Shown piece by piece: positions 26,007 through 36,089 of a stretch of 64,000 bases of DNA. The position numbers were made by a program, and so were the translations under genes. The stretch covers positions 992,001-1,056,000 of the forward strand of contig NZ_CP042906.1 of NCBI RefSeq assembly GCF_008728855.1, given 5' to 3'. A model generated the notes under the pieces. That model was given only the letters and a program-made list of their open reading frames with translations, searched no databases and was not told the origin of the DNA. Source of the stretch: Hypericibacter terrae. Lineage in GTDB: Bacteria; Pseudomonadota; Alphaproteobacteria; Dongiales; Dongiaceae. Position 1 is the stretch's first letter. Every line of letters starts with the position of its first letter.

Positions 26007-27374
26007 ATGGGAAGATTCATGTCCAGCTTCGCTCCCGCGGCATCTGACGCCGCGCCGCCCGCTTCCTCGCTCTATCGCGCCGTCTGGCGCTGGCATTTCT
26101 ACGCCGGCCTGCTGGTGCTGCCTTTTCTGATCCTGCTGGCCGTGACCGGCGGCCTCTATCTCTTCAAGGATGAGATCAATGGCCTGATCTATCGGAATTA
26201 CCTGACCGTGGCGCCGGCCGATAAGGCGCCTTTGGCCGCTAGCGAACTGATCGCCAAGGCGACCGGGGCCGTTCCGGGCGATCCCGTGCGCTACGTGCCG
26301 GCGGCGACGGCGGCATCGTCGGTCGAGGTCGGCGTGGCGACGGCGGATCGCGGCACGGTCTCGGTCTATGTCGATCCTTATGATGGACGGGTGCTGGGCT
26401 CGATCGCGGACAGTGCGAAGCTGATGCCCATCCTCAAGAAGATCCACAGCCTGGAATATTTCGGCTGGGTCCCGAACCGCATCATCGAGATCGTCGCCGG
26501 CTGGGCCATCGTGCTGGTTATCACCGGCGTCTATCTCTGGTGGCCGCGCAGACGCAGGGGCGGCGTCTGGGCGCCGCGACTCAAGCCCGGCGGCCGCGTG
26601 CTCTGGCGCGATCTCCATGCCGTGACCGGCCTCTATATCGGCGTGCTGATCCTCTTCATGGCGGCCACCGGCATGCCCTGGTCTGGCTTCTGGGGCGCCA
26701 AGCTCAACAGCTTCATCGCCAGCAACGGCCTGGGTTATCCGCCGGAGTTCTGGGAGAGCGTGCCCAAGTCGCAGCTGCCGATGGGCCATGAGATGCATCA
26801 GGTCAATTGGAGCCTGGAGAACGAGCCGATGCCGGCCTCCACGGAAACAGGGGCCACGTCCATCGGTATCGACAAGGCGCTCGGGACCTTCGCCGGGCTC
26901 GGGCTCGCCAAGGGCTATGTCGTGGATCTGCCGAGCGGGCCGGAGGGCGTCTATTCGGCCTCGCTCTTTCCGGACCAGGCCGAGAACGAGCGCGTGATCC
27001 ATCTCGATCAATATTCCGGCAAGCCGCTGTTCGACGGTGGCTTCTACGAGCTGGGCGCGGGCGCCCAGGCGATCGAGTGGGGCATCAGCGTGCATCAGGG
27101 CCAGGAGTTCGGCCGCGCCAACCAGCTGGTGATGGCGGCGACCTGTGTCGCGATCGTGCTGATGGCGGTCTCGGCCGTCGTGATGTGGTGGAAGCGACGG
27201 CCGAAGGGCTCGCTTGGCGCGCCGCGCATTCCGGAGAACTACAAGATCGCCAAGGGCGTGCTCGTGATCGCCGCCGCCATCGGCATCCTGTTCCCCTTGG
27301 TGGGCGCGTCGCTGCTGGCGATGCTGGCGATCGACCGGCTCCTGCCGGCTCGATGGCGTGAAAAGCTCGCCTGA
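26007..27374 (+). CDS. PepSY-associated membrane protein, probable iron/siderophore reductase
   Basis: The 455-residue protein has the architecture of PepSY_TM proteins. A first helix at about 27-50 (FYAGLLVLPFLILLAVTGGL) is followed by a periplasmic PepSY domain and paired helices near 155-178 and 205-228 ending WPRRRR and TGMPWSGFWG. A second periplasmic part and two C-terminal helices (about 370-395 and 412-440) complete it. Such proteins reduce ferric siderophores or other metal complexes at the inner membrane. An in-frame ATG at 26019 is an alternative start. Confidence 0.88.
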   Translation: MGRFMSSFAPAASDAAPPASSLYRAVWRWHFYAGLLVLPFLILLAVTGGLYLFKDEINGLIYRNYLTVAPADKAPLAASELIAKATGAVPGDPVRYVPAATAASSVEVGVATADRGTVSVYVDPYDGRVLGSIADSAKLMPILKKIHSLEYFGWVPNRIIEIVAGWAIVLVITGVYLWWPRRRRGGVWAPRLKPGGRVLWRDLHAVTGLYIGVLILFMAATGMPWSGFWGAKLNSFIASNGLGYPPEFWESVPKSQLPMGHEMHQVNWSLENEPMPASTETGATSIGIDKALGTFAGLGLAKGYVVDLPSGPEGVYSASLFPDQAENERVIHLDQYSGKPLFDGGFYELGAGAQAIEWGISVHQGQEFGRANQLVMAATCVAIVLMAVSAVVMWWKRRPKGSLGAPRIPENYKIAKGVLVIAAAIGILFPLVGASLLAMLAIDRLLPARWREKLA

Positions 27375-27386
27375 CTCTGAGTCGAG

Positions 27387-27414
27387 GCCGGTGGACGCTG
27401 CGGCGTCCGCCGGC
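27387..27414 (+). terminator. Hairpin after the PepSY gene
   Basis: GCCGGTGGACGC and GCGTCCGCCGGC form a 12-base stem with one G-T pair around TGCG, 13 bases after the stop. The following tract is only TTCATT, so it may be a weak or Rho-assisted terminator. Confidence 0.5.
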
Positions 27415-27477
27415 TTCATTGATGGCAGCCGAGAACAGCCTTAGGCTGCAGACTGCTACCCAGAGGAGGGCAGGCGC

Positions 27478-27990
27478 ATGTGGCCGTTCAATCGTAAGAA
27501 GCCGGGCGCCGAGGAGGGGCTGCGCAACCTTGCGTCCTATGTCTCCTTTGAGGCGGTGAAGGCGCTCGCCAGCGGTTCGAGCGGAGCCGCCCTGTTCGAG
27601 AGCGGCGAGATTCCGTTCGTCCTGCTGCAGGTTCGTGACGACAAGGCGGAGGATGTTGGACCGCGTCTCGCCCGGGCGATGACCAAGGTTCGCGATTCGG
27701 GCGGCATGATCCACATGATGTCGTCACTCATGCTCGTCTTCTTCGGCTTCCCGCGCAGCGCATGGGCATCGGTGCCCGAACGGCCCTCGATCGAGAATGG
27801 GCGGCGCTTGTCCGCCGCTCTGCTGCAGGAGCTCGGCGCCGATGCGAAAATTCTCTACGGAACGGCCACGGGCCTTGTCGGCAATCTCGGTGGGCCGCAC
27901 TATATGCATTATGCAGCTGCGATCCCGGGCTTTGGAGCGTTGACGGCCAAACTGGTGCAGATCGAATTCGGTCGGGCTGAGGCGATATAG
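27478..27990 (+). CDS. Uncharacterised protein, 170 residues
   Basis: The protein begins MWPFNRKKPGAEEGLRNLAS and contains a hydrophobic stretch (about 77-95, MIHMMSSLMLVFFGFPRSAW) and a glycine-rich C-terminal half. GAGGAGGGC precedes the ATG. No family is recognised. It lies 23 bases upstream of the DUF4265 gene, probably in one operon. The first 28 residues are charged and soluble, so it is not obviously secreted. Confidence 0.65.
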   Translation: MWPFNRKKPGAEEGLRNLASYVSFEAVKALASGSSGAALFESGEIPFVLLQVRDDKAEDVGPRLARAMTKVRDSGGMIHMMSSLMLVFFGFPRSAWASVPERPSIENGRRLSAALLQELGADAKILYGTATGLVGNLGGPHYMHYAAAIPGFGALTAKLVQIEFGRAEAI

Positions 27991-28012
27991 TGTCGGAGCA
28001 GGAGAGCCAGCC

Positions 28013-28780
28013 GTGACGCAACCCTCGCCCATCCCCTGGCACCAGAAGGCCTATGTCTGTGTCCATATCTTCGAGGATACGCGGCCGGTGCTGCTCGTCA
28101 GCCGGAATGGCGGCGCCTGGTCTCTTCTCTGCGGGCATGGGCACGACGATATTATGCTCGGCGCGAAAGTCGTTGGCATCGGCCATATCCTGGATCGCGA
28201 TCCGACGATCCTGCCGCTGCTGGACCTCCCGGCGGGTTGGGAGGCCGAGCGCGAGACACCGACGGGAGATTGGGTTCGACGACCGCCGCCGGAGTCGGAA
28301 TCGCTGCCGCCCGAGGCGGTGGCGGTGAATGAATCGGTCAAGATCCGGTTCACTCTCGAAAAGGACGAGGACGGCTATCCGCCCTTCACCTCCGAGAGAC
28401 TCTGGGCCCGCAAGCTCGGTGAAGATCTCTATGAGATCGACAACATCCCCTTTTTCGTGCGCGACCTCAGCCTGGGGGACAGGGTTTCCGCTGAAGCCGC
28501 AGAGGCGGGAGTTTTCGTCTTTCGGGGAATGGGCGAGCGCTCCTCGAATAGTACCATCCGCGTCTTCGTCATTCGCGAAGAGGTCCGGCCGACGCTCTTC
28601 GGCGAGATCGAGAAATCCGGGGCCGAGTACGAGCTCGGCGCGGTCCCGGACATGGTCGCCATCAATATCCCCGTCAATTCCGACGTTGCGGGGCTGCTGC
28701 GCTATCTCGACCAAGCGTCGCGGGAGAAATCGTTGGAGTACGAAGAAGCGGCGCCGAGATACGCCCTGCCGGTCAATTGA
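28013..28780 (+). CDS. Protein with C-terminal DUF4265 domain
   Basis: The 255-residue protein has two parts. Residues 1-95 form a small domain with HQKAYVCVHIFEDTRPVLLV and CGHGHDD. Residues about 105-245 match DUF4265 (IRFTLEKDEDGYPPFTSERLW, then YEIDNIPFFVRDLSLGDRVS). DUF4265 proteins are often found in loci that also hold immunity or stress genes, but no function is established. It is co-directional with the 27478 gene and convergent with ychF. Confidence 0.75.
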   Translation: MTQPSPIPWHQKAYVCVHIFEDTRPVLLVSRNGGAWSLLCGHGHDDIMLGAKVVGIGHILDRDPTILPLLDLPAGWEAERETPTGDWVRRPPPESESLPPEAVAVNESVKIRFTLEKDEDGYPPFTSERLWARKLGEDLYEIDNIPFFVRDLSLGDRVSAEAAEAGVFVFRGMGERSSNSTIRVFVIREEVRPTLFGEIEKSGAEYELGAVPDMVAINIPVNSDVAGLLRYLDQASREKSLEYEEAAPRYALPVN

Positions 28781-28810
28781 TCGACTGCGACCGGCGGAGC
28801 TCCCCGGCGA

Positions 28811-29905
28811 CTAGACGTTGAACCGGAAGTGGAAGATGTCGCCGTCCTTGACGACATAGTCCTTGCCTTCCGCGCGCATCAGGCCTTTTTCCTTCGCGCC
28901 TTGCTCGCCGTTGCAGGCGACGTAATCGTCATAGGCGATGGTCTCGCCGCGGATGAAGCCGCGCTCGAAATCGGTATGGATGACGCCGGCGGCCTGGGGC
29001 GCCTTCGCGCCGCGATAGACCGTCCAGGCCCGCGCTTCCTTCGGTCCCACCGTGAAGAAGGTGAGGAGGTCGAGGAGCTTGTAACCGGCGCGGATGACAC
29101 GGGCGAGGCCGGGCTCGGTCAGGCCGAGGCTCGCCAGGAACTCCTGCTTCTCCGAAGGCTCGAGTTGCGCCACCTCGGCTTCGATCGCGGCCGAGATCAC
29201 CACCGTCTCGGCGCCCACGGATTTGGCCATCGCGGCGACCTTGGCCGAGAAGGCATTGCCTTCTGCGGCAGAGCCCTCGTCGACATTGCAGACATAGAGA
29301 ACCGGCTTCGAGGTCAGGAGCTGCAACTGCTTGAAGGTGGTTTCATGCTCCTTGGCGATCGTCGCCGTGCGGGCGGGCTTGCCGGCGCGCAAGGCGACGA
29401 GGGCAGGCTCGGCCGCGTCGACCAACGCTTTGGCTTCCTTGTCGCCGCCCTTGGCCTTCTTGAGGGCGCTGTCATAGCGCTTCTCCAGGCTTTCCAGGTC
29501 GGCCAGCATCAGCTCGGTCTCGACGATCTCGGCGTCGCGGATCGGATCGACACTGCCCTCGACATGCGTCACCTCGCCTTCGAAGCAGCGCAGCACATGC
29601 ACGATCGCGTCGACCTGGCGGATATTGCCGAGGAACTGGTTGCCCAGCCCTTCGCCCTTGCTCGCCCCCTTCACCAGGCCGGCGATGTCGACGAACTCGA
29701 GCTGGGTCGGAATGATCTTGCCCGAGCCCGCGATCTTCGCCAGCACCTCGAGGCGCGGGTCGGGGACCGAGACGCGGCCGACATTGGGCTCGATCGTGCA
29801 GAAGGGATAGTTCGCGGCTTCCGCGGCCTGGGTCGCGGTCAGCGCGTTGAAGAGCGTCGATTTGCCGACATTGGGCAGGCCGACGATGCCGCAGGTAAAG
29901 CCCAT
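28811..29905 (-). CDS. ychF: Redox-regulated ATPase YchF (Obg family)
   Basis: The 364-residue protein has G1 ([14 protein letters not shown]), G3 ([14 protein letters not shown]) and a G4-like NVDEG motif where ATP-specific YchF carries a changed NKxD. The C-terminal TGS-like domain (FHFRFNV) is complete. YchF binds ribosomes and hydrolyses ATP in preference to GTP. The stop lies 31 bases from the convergent DUF4265 gene. Upstream, an inverted repeat pair separates it from pth. Confidence 0.95.
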   Translation of the reverse strand: MGFTCGIVGLPNVGKSTLFNALTATQAAEAANYPFCTIEPNVGRVSVPDPRLEVLAKIAGSGKIIPTQLEFVDIAGLVKGASKGEGLGNQFLGNIRQVDAIVHVLRCFEGEVTHVEGSVDPIRDAEIVETELMLADLESLEKRYDSALKKAKGGDKEAKALVDAAEPALVALRAGKPARTATIAKEHETTFKQLQLLTSKPVLYVCNVDEGSAAEGNAFSAKVAAMAKSVGAETVVISAAIEAEVAQLEPSEKQEFLASLGLTEPGLARVIRAGYKLLDLLTFFTVGPKEARAWTVYRGAKAPQAAGVIHTDFERGFIRGETIAYDDYVACNGEQGAKEKGLMRAEGKDYVVKDGDIFHFRFNV

Positions 29906-29950
29906 GGAACTTGGATCCGTTGGTTCGATTGGTGACAGGGAGCGGTATCA

Positions 29951-30091
29951 CCCCTCCCCCTACCCCCTCCCGCAAGGGGAGGGGGCGAGATTATTGCTGG
30001 TTCTCGCTTCCCTGAGAGAAGCCCGCAAGCAAGAGAGGCCTATCGACATTTCCACGCCCCCTCCCCTTGCGGGAAGGGGTAGGGGGAGGGG
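29951..30091. repeat. Inverted pair of C-rich palindromic repeats
   Basis: The arms 29951-29988 and 30055-30091 carry CTCCCGCAAGGGGAG and its complement (the second has one extra A, GGGAAGGGG). They are separated by about 66 bases between ychF and pth on the same strand. Confidence 0.85.
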
Positions 30092-30105
30092 AGTGCAGGG
30101 CGCGA

Positions 30106-30771
30106 TTACGACGTCTTGCCGTCCGTGTCCTTCTCGTCTTTCTCCGCCTCTCCGTCCTTCGCCTTCTTCTCTTTCGGCGGGCGGCGGACCGGCGGGTTCA
30201 GCGTGACGTTCACCTTGTTCAGGAAGTTGTTCGGTTCGCCCTTCGCCAGGTCACGCAGCAACAGCGGCATGGCGTCGGCGACGGCGAAACAGAACTTCTC
30301 CACCACCGGCCGCTCCTCGGCCGAGAAATCCGACAGCACATGGCGGCGCACCAGATCGGGATGGCCCGGATGGTCCACGCCCATGCGCACCCGCCAATAA
30401 TCCGGTCCGATCGCGCCGTCGATCGACCGCAGGCCGTTATGGCCGGCGGCACCGCCGCCGCGCTTCACCCGGATCTTGCCGAACACCAGCTCGATCTCGT
30501 CATGGAAGACGAGGATGTCCGCCGGATCGATCTTGAAGAAGCCGGAGGCCGCCGCGACCGAGCGGCCGGAATCGTTCATGTAGGTGAGGGGACGCAAGGC
30601 CAGCACCCGCTCGCCGGCGATCTCCCCTTCCTGGAAGGATCCGTCGAACCGGCTCTTCGGCGCCGAGAAGCCATGGCGGTGGCTGATCGCAGCCACCGCC
30701 ATGAAGCCGATATTGTGCCGGTTCGCGGCGTAAGAGGGGCCCGGATTGCCGAGCCCGACCAGCAATCGCAT
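30106..30771 (-). CDS. pth: Peptidyl-tRNA hydrolase
   Basis: The 221-residue protein starts MRLLVGLGNPGPSYAANRHN, with the catalytic His of the N-R-H-N motif near residue 19. It also has TYMNDSGRS and HDEIELVFGKIRVKRGGGAAGHNGLRSI. It frees peptides from drop-off peptidyl-tRNA. The last about 35 residues form a charged Lys/Asp-rich tail beyond the folded domain. It lies 27 bases after rplY and is probably co-transcribed with it. Confidence 0.96.
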   Translation of the reverse strand: MRLLVGLGNPGPSYAANRHNIGFMAVAAISHRHGFSAPKSRFDGSFQEGEIAGERVLALRPLTYMNDSGRSVAAASGFFKIDPADILVFHDEIELVFGKIRVKRGGGAAGHNGLRSIDGAIGPDYWRVRMGVDHPGHPDLVRRHVLSDFSAEERPVVEKFCFAVADAMPLLLRDLAKGEPNNFLNKVNVTLNPPVRRPPKEKKAKDGEAEKDEKDTDGKTS

Positions 30772-30798
30772 CGGGCAGGGAACTCCGGACCTCGGGTC

Positions 30799-31605
30799 TT
30801 ACTTCTTCTTGTCGCCGCCAGCCGGCTTCGCAGCCGCTGCCGGTTTGGCACCCGCCGCCGGCTTGGCACCGGCCGCCGGAGCCGCACCCGCTGCGGGCTT
30901 CGCGCCCGCGGCCGGACCGGCCGTACCGGGCGCCGCACCCGCACCAGCACCCGCCGCCGGAGCCGCACCTTCGGCCACGACCGGAGCCGCCGCCGCTGCC
31001 GCTGCCGCCGCTGCGGCTTCCTGGGCCTCGATCTTCTGCGCCGTCGGCGCCGCGATCGAAGCGACCGTGAAGTCGCGCTCGGTGATGGTCGGACGGATGC
31101 CCGCCGGCAGCTTCACCATGCTGATATGCACGGAGTCGCCGATGTCGAGACCGTCCATATCGACCTCGATATAGGGCGGGATGTTGTCCGCGTCGCAGAT
31201 GAACTCGATCTCGTGCCGGACGATGTTCAGCACGCCGCCGCGCTTGATGCCCGGAGCGGTGGTCTCGTTCTTGAACTTCACCGGGATCTGCACGCGCACC
31301 TTGGTGCCGGCGCCGACCCGCAGGAAGTCCGCATGGAGCGGACGGTCCGTCACGGGATCGAACTGCACGTCGCGCGGCAGCACGCGGATCTTCTTCGAGT
31401 TGAGCTCCAGATCGAACAGCGTCGCGTAGAACGCCTTCTTCTGCAGCTCGCGCGAGAGGTCGAGCGGGGCGATGCTCACCAGTTGCGGGGTTTCCTTATT
31501 GCCGTAGATCACGGCAGGCACCCGGCCATCACGCCGGGTGGCGCGGGCGGCCCCCTTTCCGGCCCGCTCCCTCGCTTCAACGCGAAGGGTATGTACGTCG
31601 GTCAT
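30799..31605 (-). CDS. rplY: 50S ribosomal protein L25 / Ctc, long form
   Basis: The 268-residue protein has the 5S-rRNA-binding L25 domain (1-95; VEARERAGKGAARATRRDGR, VPAVIYGNKETP) and the TL5/Ctc beta domain to about 195. The last about 70 residues are a low-complexity Ala/Pro/Gly tail with repeats such as AAGAKPAAGAKPAA, ending GGDKKK. AAAGGAG lies before the ATG. The prs-rplY-pth order is common. The tail is longer than in many relatives, and its repeats probably vary in number. Confidence 0.95.
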   Translation of the reverse strand: MTDVHTLRVEARERAGKGAARATRRDGRVPAVIYGNKETPQLVSIAPLDLSRELQKKAFYATLFDLELNSKKIRVLPRDVQFDPVTDRPLHADFLRVGAGTKVRVQIPVKFKNETTAPGIKRGGVLNIVRHEIEFICDADNIPPYIEVDMDGLDIGDSVHISMVKLPAGIRPTITERDFTVASIAAPTAQKIEAQEAAAAAAAAAAAPVVAEGAAPAAGAGAGAAPGTAGPAAGAKPAAGAAPAAGAKPAAGAKPAAAAKPAGGDKKK

Positions 31606-31707
31606 GGGTATAACTCCTTTTTCCTGACCAATCCCGTCGACCTCCAGGGGTGTCGCCGGGCCTCCATCGTCCTCGGGTCACCTGACCCGCGGACGCCGTA
31701 AAAAAAC

Positions 31708-32640
<933 letters not shown>

Positions 32641-32947
32641 TGCTTACACCCGAATGCGCCCGCGGGCGCCCGAACCAGGGCAGAACCCGCACCCTGCCCC
32701 CCGCGAAGGCGGCCGGAGAGTATCAATCCGTCATAGGGCTGTAAACGAAATTGGCCGGCTGCGACAAATTCACAGAAACATAAAAAATATCAATGCGATA
32801 AGCGCGAATCCGGCGAGCATCAGAAGGTAGGGCATTGGCGCCGTTACCCAGTCATTCCCGCGAAAGCGGGAACCCATGCCAATCCAACGCTTGGAACCCA
32901 CCATGGACCCCCGCTTTGCGCGGGGGTGACGGGCATAAGAATGCCCG
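32641..32947. other. Region between prs and the M24 peptidase
   Basis: This 307-base gap holds no gene. Its first part is a proline-codon-like C-rich leader, followed by an AT-rich stretch at about 32745-32800 that may hold the prs promoter. The rest is an intact REP-like element (next entry). Confidence 0.5.
32851..32930. repeat. Intact bipartite REP-like element
   Basis: The left arm TCATTCCCGCGAAAGCGGGA (32852-32871) and right arm CCCCCGCTTTGCGCGGGGGTGAC (32908-32930) each form a hairpin and are separated by about 36 bases. This is the uninterrupted form of the element that both IS30 copies split. Confidence 0.8.
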
Positions 32948-34099
32948 TCACTTCACCACCAGATCCACCGGCATCCGCGACAGCGCCTCGCAGCCCTGCT
33001 CGGTGACCAGCACCGTCTGGCCGTTGGTCATGGCGACGCCCTTGGCGCTGTCGAAGATGATGATGTGGATGAAAAAGACCTGGCCCGGCACAGCGGGCTC
33101 CGGATTGCCGTGATAGAACATCGGCCAATCCATCCAGTTGGGCGCGAAGGTGGTGCCGAGGCTGTAGCCGGTGGCGTTCATCCGGTTCTCGCGATGGCCA
33201 TGGGCGTCGCAGACCCGCGCATAGGCGTCGAACACCTCGCCGATCGGCCGGCCCGGCTTGAGCGCCGTCTTGCAGGCCTCGAGCGCTTCGACCGCGACCT
33301 TGTGCATCTCGAGCTGTCCCGGCAGCGGCTCGCCGATCGGGATCGTGCGCATGAGGCAGGCATGGTAGTGGCGATAGACGCCGGCGAATTCGAGCGTGAG
33401 CTGGTCCTTGGGGTCGAGCTTCCGCCGGCCGGTGAAATAGCGGCAGAGCAGCGCGTCGCGCCCCGAGCCGATGATGAACTCGTTGGCCGGGTCGTCGCCG
33501 CCGCCGCGCAGGATGACGCCCTGCATCGCCGCCAGGATGTCGCCCTCAAAGGCGCCGGGGCCGGCGGTGCGATGGGCTTCCTCGAGCGCCCGGTCGGCGA
33601 GTTCGGCCGCCTGGCGCACATAGACGATCTCGGCCGGGCTCTTCACCAGGCGCAGGCGGCTGACCAGGTCGGAGGCGTCCTCGAGCTTGCAGAAATCCTC
33701 GAGCGCCGCATTGAGGCGCATCGCGTTGCGCCCCGTCAGGCCATAGGCCTCGTATTCGACGCCGAGGCGTTTGTTGTGGAGATGGAGCTCGGCCAGCATC
33801 GCCTTGAGCTCGAGCGCAGGCGAGGCTTCGGGGCCGTCGACCCAGATGCGGATATCGTCGATCACCGAGGTGTGCTGGGCCTGGCGCAGATCGGGCGCGC
33901 GGGTCAGCAGGAAGAAGCGGCCATCGGCGCCGAGATAGAGGCACTGGAAGAAGACATAGCCGAAGGTGTCGTAGCCGGTCAGATAGAACATGCTCTCCTG
34001 GCGGAAGATCAGCAGCCCGTCGAGGCCGCGCGCCTGCAGCATCGCCACGGCGCGGGCGCGCCGGCCGGCCAGTTCTTCGGATGTGAAATGCAGTGCCAT
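32948..34099 (-). CDS. M24 (Xaa-Pro / creatinase-like) metallopeptidase
   Basis: The 383-residue protein has a creatinase-type N-terminal domain (RRARAVAMLQARGLDGLLIF) and a pita-bread C-terminal domain from about residue 155. Several canonical metal ligands look altered: the position of the first Asp reads LEFAGVYRHYHACLMRT rather than D-x-G. The fold is clear, but peptidase activity is uncertain. Relatives hydrolyse Xaa-Pro peptides, creatine or N-acetyl-diaminobutyrate. GAGG lies 7 bases before the ATG. It is downstream of pgeF on the same strand. Confidence 0.85.
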   Translation of the reverse strand: MALHFTSEELAGRRARAVAMLQARGLDGLLIFRQESMFYLTGYDTFGYVFFQCLYLGADGRFFLLTRAPDLRQAQHTSVIDDIRIWVDGPEASPALELKAMLAELHLHNKRLGVEYEAYGLTGRNAMRLNAALEDFCKLEDASDLVSRLRLVKSPAEIVYVRQAAELADRALEEAHRTAGPGAFEGDILAAMQGVILRGGGDDPANEFIIGSGRDALLCRYFTGRRKLDPKDQLTLEFAGVYRHYHACLMRTIPIGEPLPGQLEMHKVAVEALEACKTALKPGRPIGEVFDAYARVCDAHGHRENRMNATGYSLGTTFAPNWMDWPMFYHGNPEPAVPGQVFFIHIIIFDSAKGVAMTNGQTVLVTEQGCEALSRMPVDLVVK

Positions 34100-34154
34100 G
34101 ACGGTTCCTCGGATTCGAAATGAAGGGGCCCGGGATCGGAGCCGGTGCCCGGGC

Positions 34155-34922
34155 TCAGGGCTCCAGGCAGATCAGCGAGAGCAGCCGCCCGTAATCCTTC
34201 CGGCCTTCGAGCGTGGTGCGGCGATAGCTGAAGAAGCGGTCGGCCTCGGCGCAGGTGTCGCAATAGGCGAGGTTCACCCGCTTGACGCCGGCGGCGCCCA
34301 GCCGCGAGGCGACATAACTCGGCAGGTCGAAGAGATAATGGCCGGCGCGGCGCGAGGGCGCGAAATAGTCCTCGTTCTGCGGATTCTGCGCCAGGAAGGG
34401 CGCTGGAAATTCCGGACCGACCTCGTAGGAGCGCTGGGCGATGCAGGGGCCGATGCCGGCGACAACATGGTCGACCTTGGCGCCGAGCTTGACCATGAGG
34501 TCGAGCGTGGCCTCGACCACGCCGCCGATGGCGCCCCGCCAGCCGGCATGGGCGGCGCCCACGATGCGCGCTTGCGGATCGGCCATCAGCACCGGGGCGC
34601 AGTCGGCGGTGAGGATGCCGAGCGCGATGCCCGGCCGGTCGGTCACCATCGCGTCGACCTGCGGCGCCTCCTCGCGTTTCCAGGCGGTGGTGACATGGAC
34701 CGCCTTGGCGCTGTGGACCTGGTAGCAGGTGACGAGCGGCAGCCCTTGCAGCTCGGCCTGCGACAAGGCGCGGTTGCGGTTTTCGGTCACGCGCTCGGGA
34801 TCGTCGCCCGAGCCATAGCCGCAATTGAGCGACGCATAGAGACCCTCGCTGACGCCGCCCAGCCGCGTCATGAAGCCGTGACGCACAGCGTCGAGATCGT
34901 TGAGGCGGCCCAGCGTGATCAT
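34155..34922 (-). CDS. pgeF: Multicopper oxidase-like/purine nucleosidase YfiH family (PgeF)
   Basis: The 255-residue protein has the DUF152/YlmD motifs: RHGFMTRLGGVSEGLYASLN, CYQVHSAKAVHV with a zinc-ligand His, TADCAPVLMAD, GAAHAGWRGAIGGVVEATL and GPCIAQRSYEVG. The family clears mis-incorporated L-Ser-containing muropeptide precursors and has purine nucleoside phosphorylase activity. The ATG at 34922 replaces a longer reading that overlaps the upstream methyltransferase. The 26-base gap to that gene suggests an operon lgt-midA-pgeF. Confidence 0.93.
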   Translation of the reverse strand: MITLGRLNDLDAVRHGFMTRLGGVSEGLYASLNCGYGSGDDPERVTENRNRALSQAELQGLPLVTCYQVHSAKAVHVTTAWKREEAPQVDAMVTDRPGIALGILTADCAPVLMADPQARIVGAAHAGWRGAIGGVVEATLDLMVKLGAKVDHVVAGIGPCIAQRSYEVGPEFPAPFLAQNPQNEDYFAPSRRAGHYLFDLPSYVASRLGAAGVKRVNLAYCDTCAEADRFFSYRRTTLEGRKDYGRLLSLICLEP

Positions 34923-34948
34923 GGGGAGCGTTCCAAGCCTCGTGAGAA

Positions 34949-36055
34949 TCAGTCGGCGGTCGCCGGGAATCCGGCGGGCGCGGGGCCCTGGGGCGCCGTC
35001 AGCGCCAGCGCCTGGAACAAGGTGCCCATTTCCCGCGGATCGAGCAAGCGGGCGAGGGCGCGTTCGACGCCGGCACGGGCGGCGGCATCCGCATCGCGGG
35101 TCAGGCGTTGGGCCCGAAGCCGGATGCCGAGCGCCTCCAGAAAGGCGCCCTGCGTCATGGGGCCGTGCGCCCGCGCGCCGCGCTCCCGGGCGGCGCGGCC
35201 GAGGCCCCCGAAATCCACATGCGCGCTGAGATCCACCCGGCCCGGCTCCAGCAGCAGATTGTCGATGCGGCGGTGGCCTTGGACCGCCTGCAGGCTCCAG
35301 CCTTGTCCCTCGCCATGGCCGTAATCCACCAGCAGCGCCGCACCGCCCTGCTGCGCCAGCCGGCGGCCGATCTCGCCGGCAACGGCGAGACCCTGCGGCG
35401 AAATCTCGGCCAGCGTTCCGACCGGCGCCCGGCGGGTCTCGTCGTCCAGCAGCCCGATCTGCGGTCCCGCCGGGATCAATGTCCAAGCCAGGCCGGCATC
35501 GACCGCCGGCTCGATCACGGCGCGCTCGCGCCAGCCTTCGCGGGTGCGCTCGAACTGATGCACCGGCAGCGCGTCGAAGAACTCGTTGGCGAGGAGGAGC
35601 AACGGCCCCTCGGGCAGATCCGCCAGCGTCTCATGCCATTGCGGCGGGGCGATCTGCCCGGCGAAGGGCACCAGGGCTTCGGCCTGGCGCTGGCGCAGCA
35701 CCGGACTCGCCTCGACGAGGTGCAACCGCAGCGCTTTGTGAAAGGCGGGCCGCAGCCGCGTCGCGCGCAGCGCGTCGGCGATGAGCGTGCCGCGGCCGGG
35801 CCCCAGTTCCGCCAGCAGGACAGGATCGGGCGCGCCCATGCGCTCCCAATAGTCGAGACACCAGAGGCCGAGGAGCTCGCCGAACATCTGGCTGATCTCG
35901 GGGGCGGTCACGAAATCGCCCGCGGCCCCCAGCGCCGGCCGACTACGGTAATAGCCATGTTCGGGATGAAGCAGCGCCTCCTGCATGAAGGCGGCGACCG
36001 TCATCGGTCCGGTCAGGCGAAGGCGGCGGCGGAGATGAGTCTCGAGCGGTGTCAT
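34949..36055 (-). CDS. SAM-dependent methyltransferase, MidA/NDUFAF7 family
   Basis: The 368-residue protein (from MTPLETHLRRRL) has the family N-terminal HPEHGYYRSRPALGAAGDFV and TAPEISQMFGELLG. The SAM-binding ELGPGRGTLIADALRATRL follows, then LANEFFDALPVHQF. The mitochondrial homologue dimethylates an arginine of a complex I subunit. An in-frame GTG at 36082 would add nine residues. It lies 35 bases after lgt and is probably co-transcribed. Confidence 0.92.
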   Translation of the reverse strand: MTPLETHLRRRLRLTGPMTVAAFMQEALLHPEHGYYRSRPALGAAGDFVTAPEISQMFGELLGLWCLDYWERMGAPDPVLLAELGPGRGTLIADALRATRLRPAFHKALRLHLVEASPVLRQRQAEALVPFAGQIAPPQWHETLADLPEGPLLLLANEFFDALPVHQFERTREGWRERAVIEPAVDAGLAWTLIPAGPQIGLLDDETRRAPVGTLAEISPQGLAVAGEIGRRLAQQGGAALLVDYGHGEGQGWSLQAVQGHRRIDNLLLEPGRVDLSAHVDFGGLGRAARERGARAHGPMTQGAFLEALGIRLRAQRLTRDADAAARAGVERALARLLDPREMGTLFQALALTAPQGPAPAGFPATAD

Positions 36056-36089
36056 CGCCTCTGTCCGGTCGCGTTCCGGCACGCGTGCC

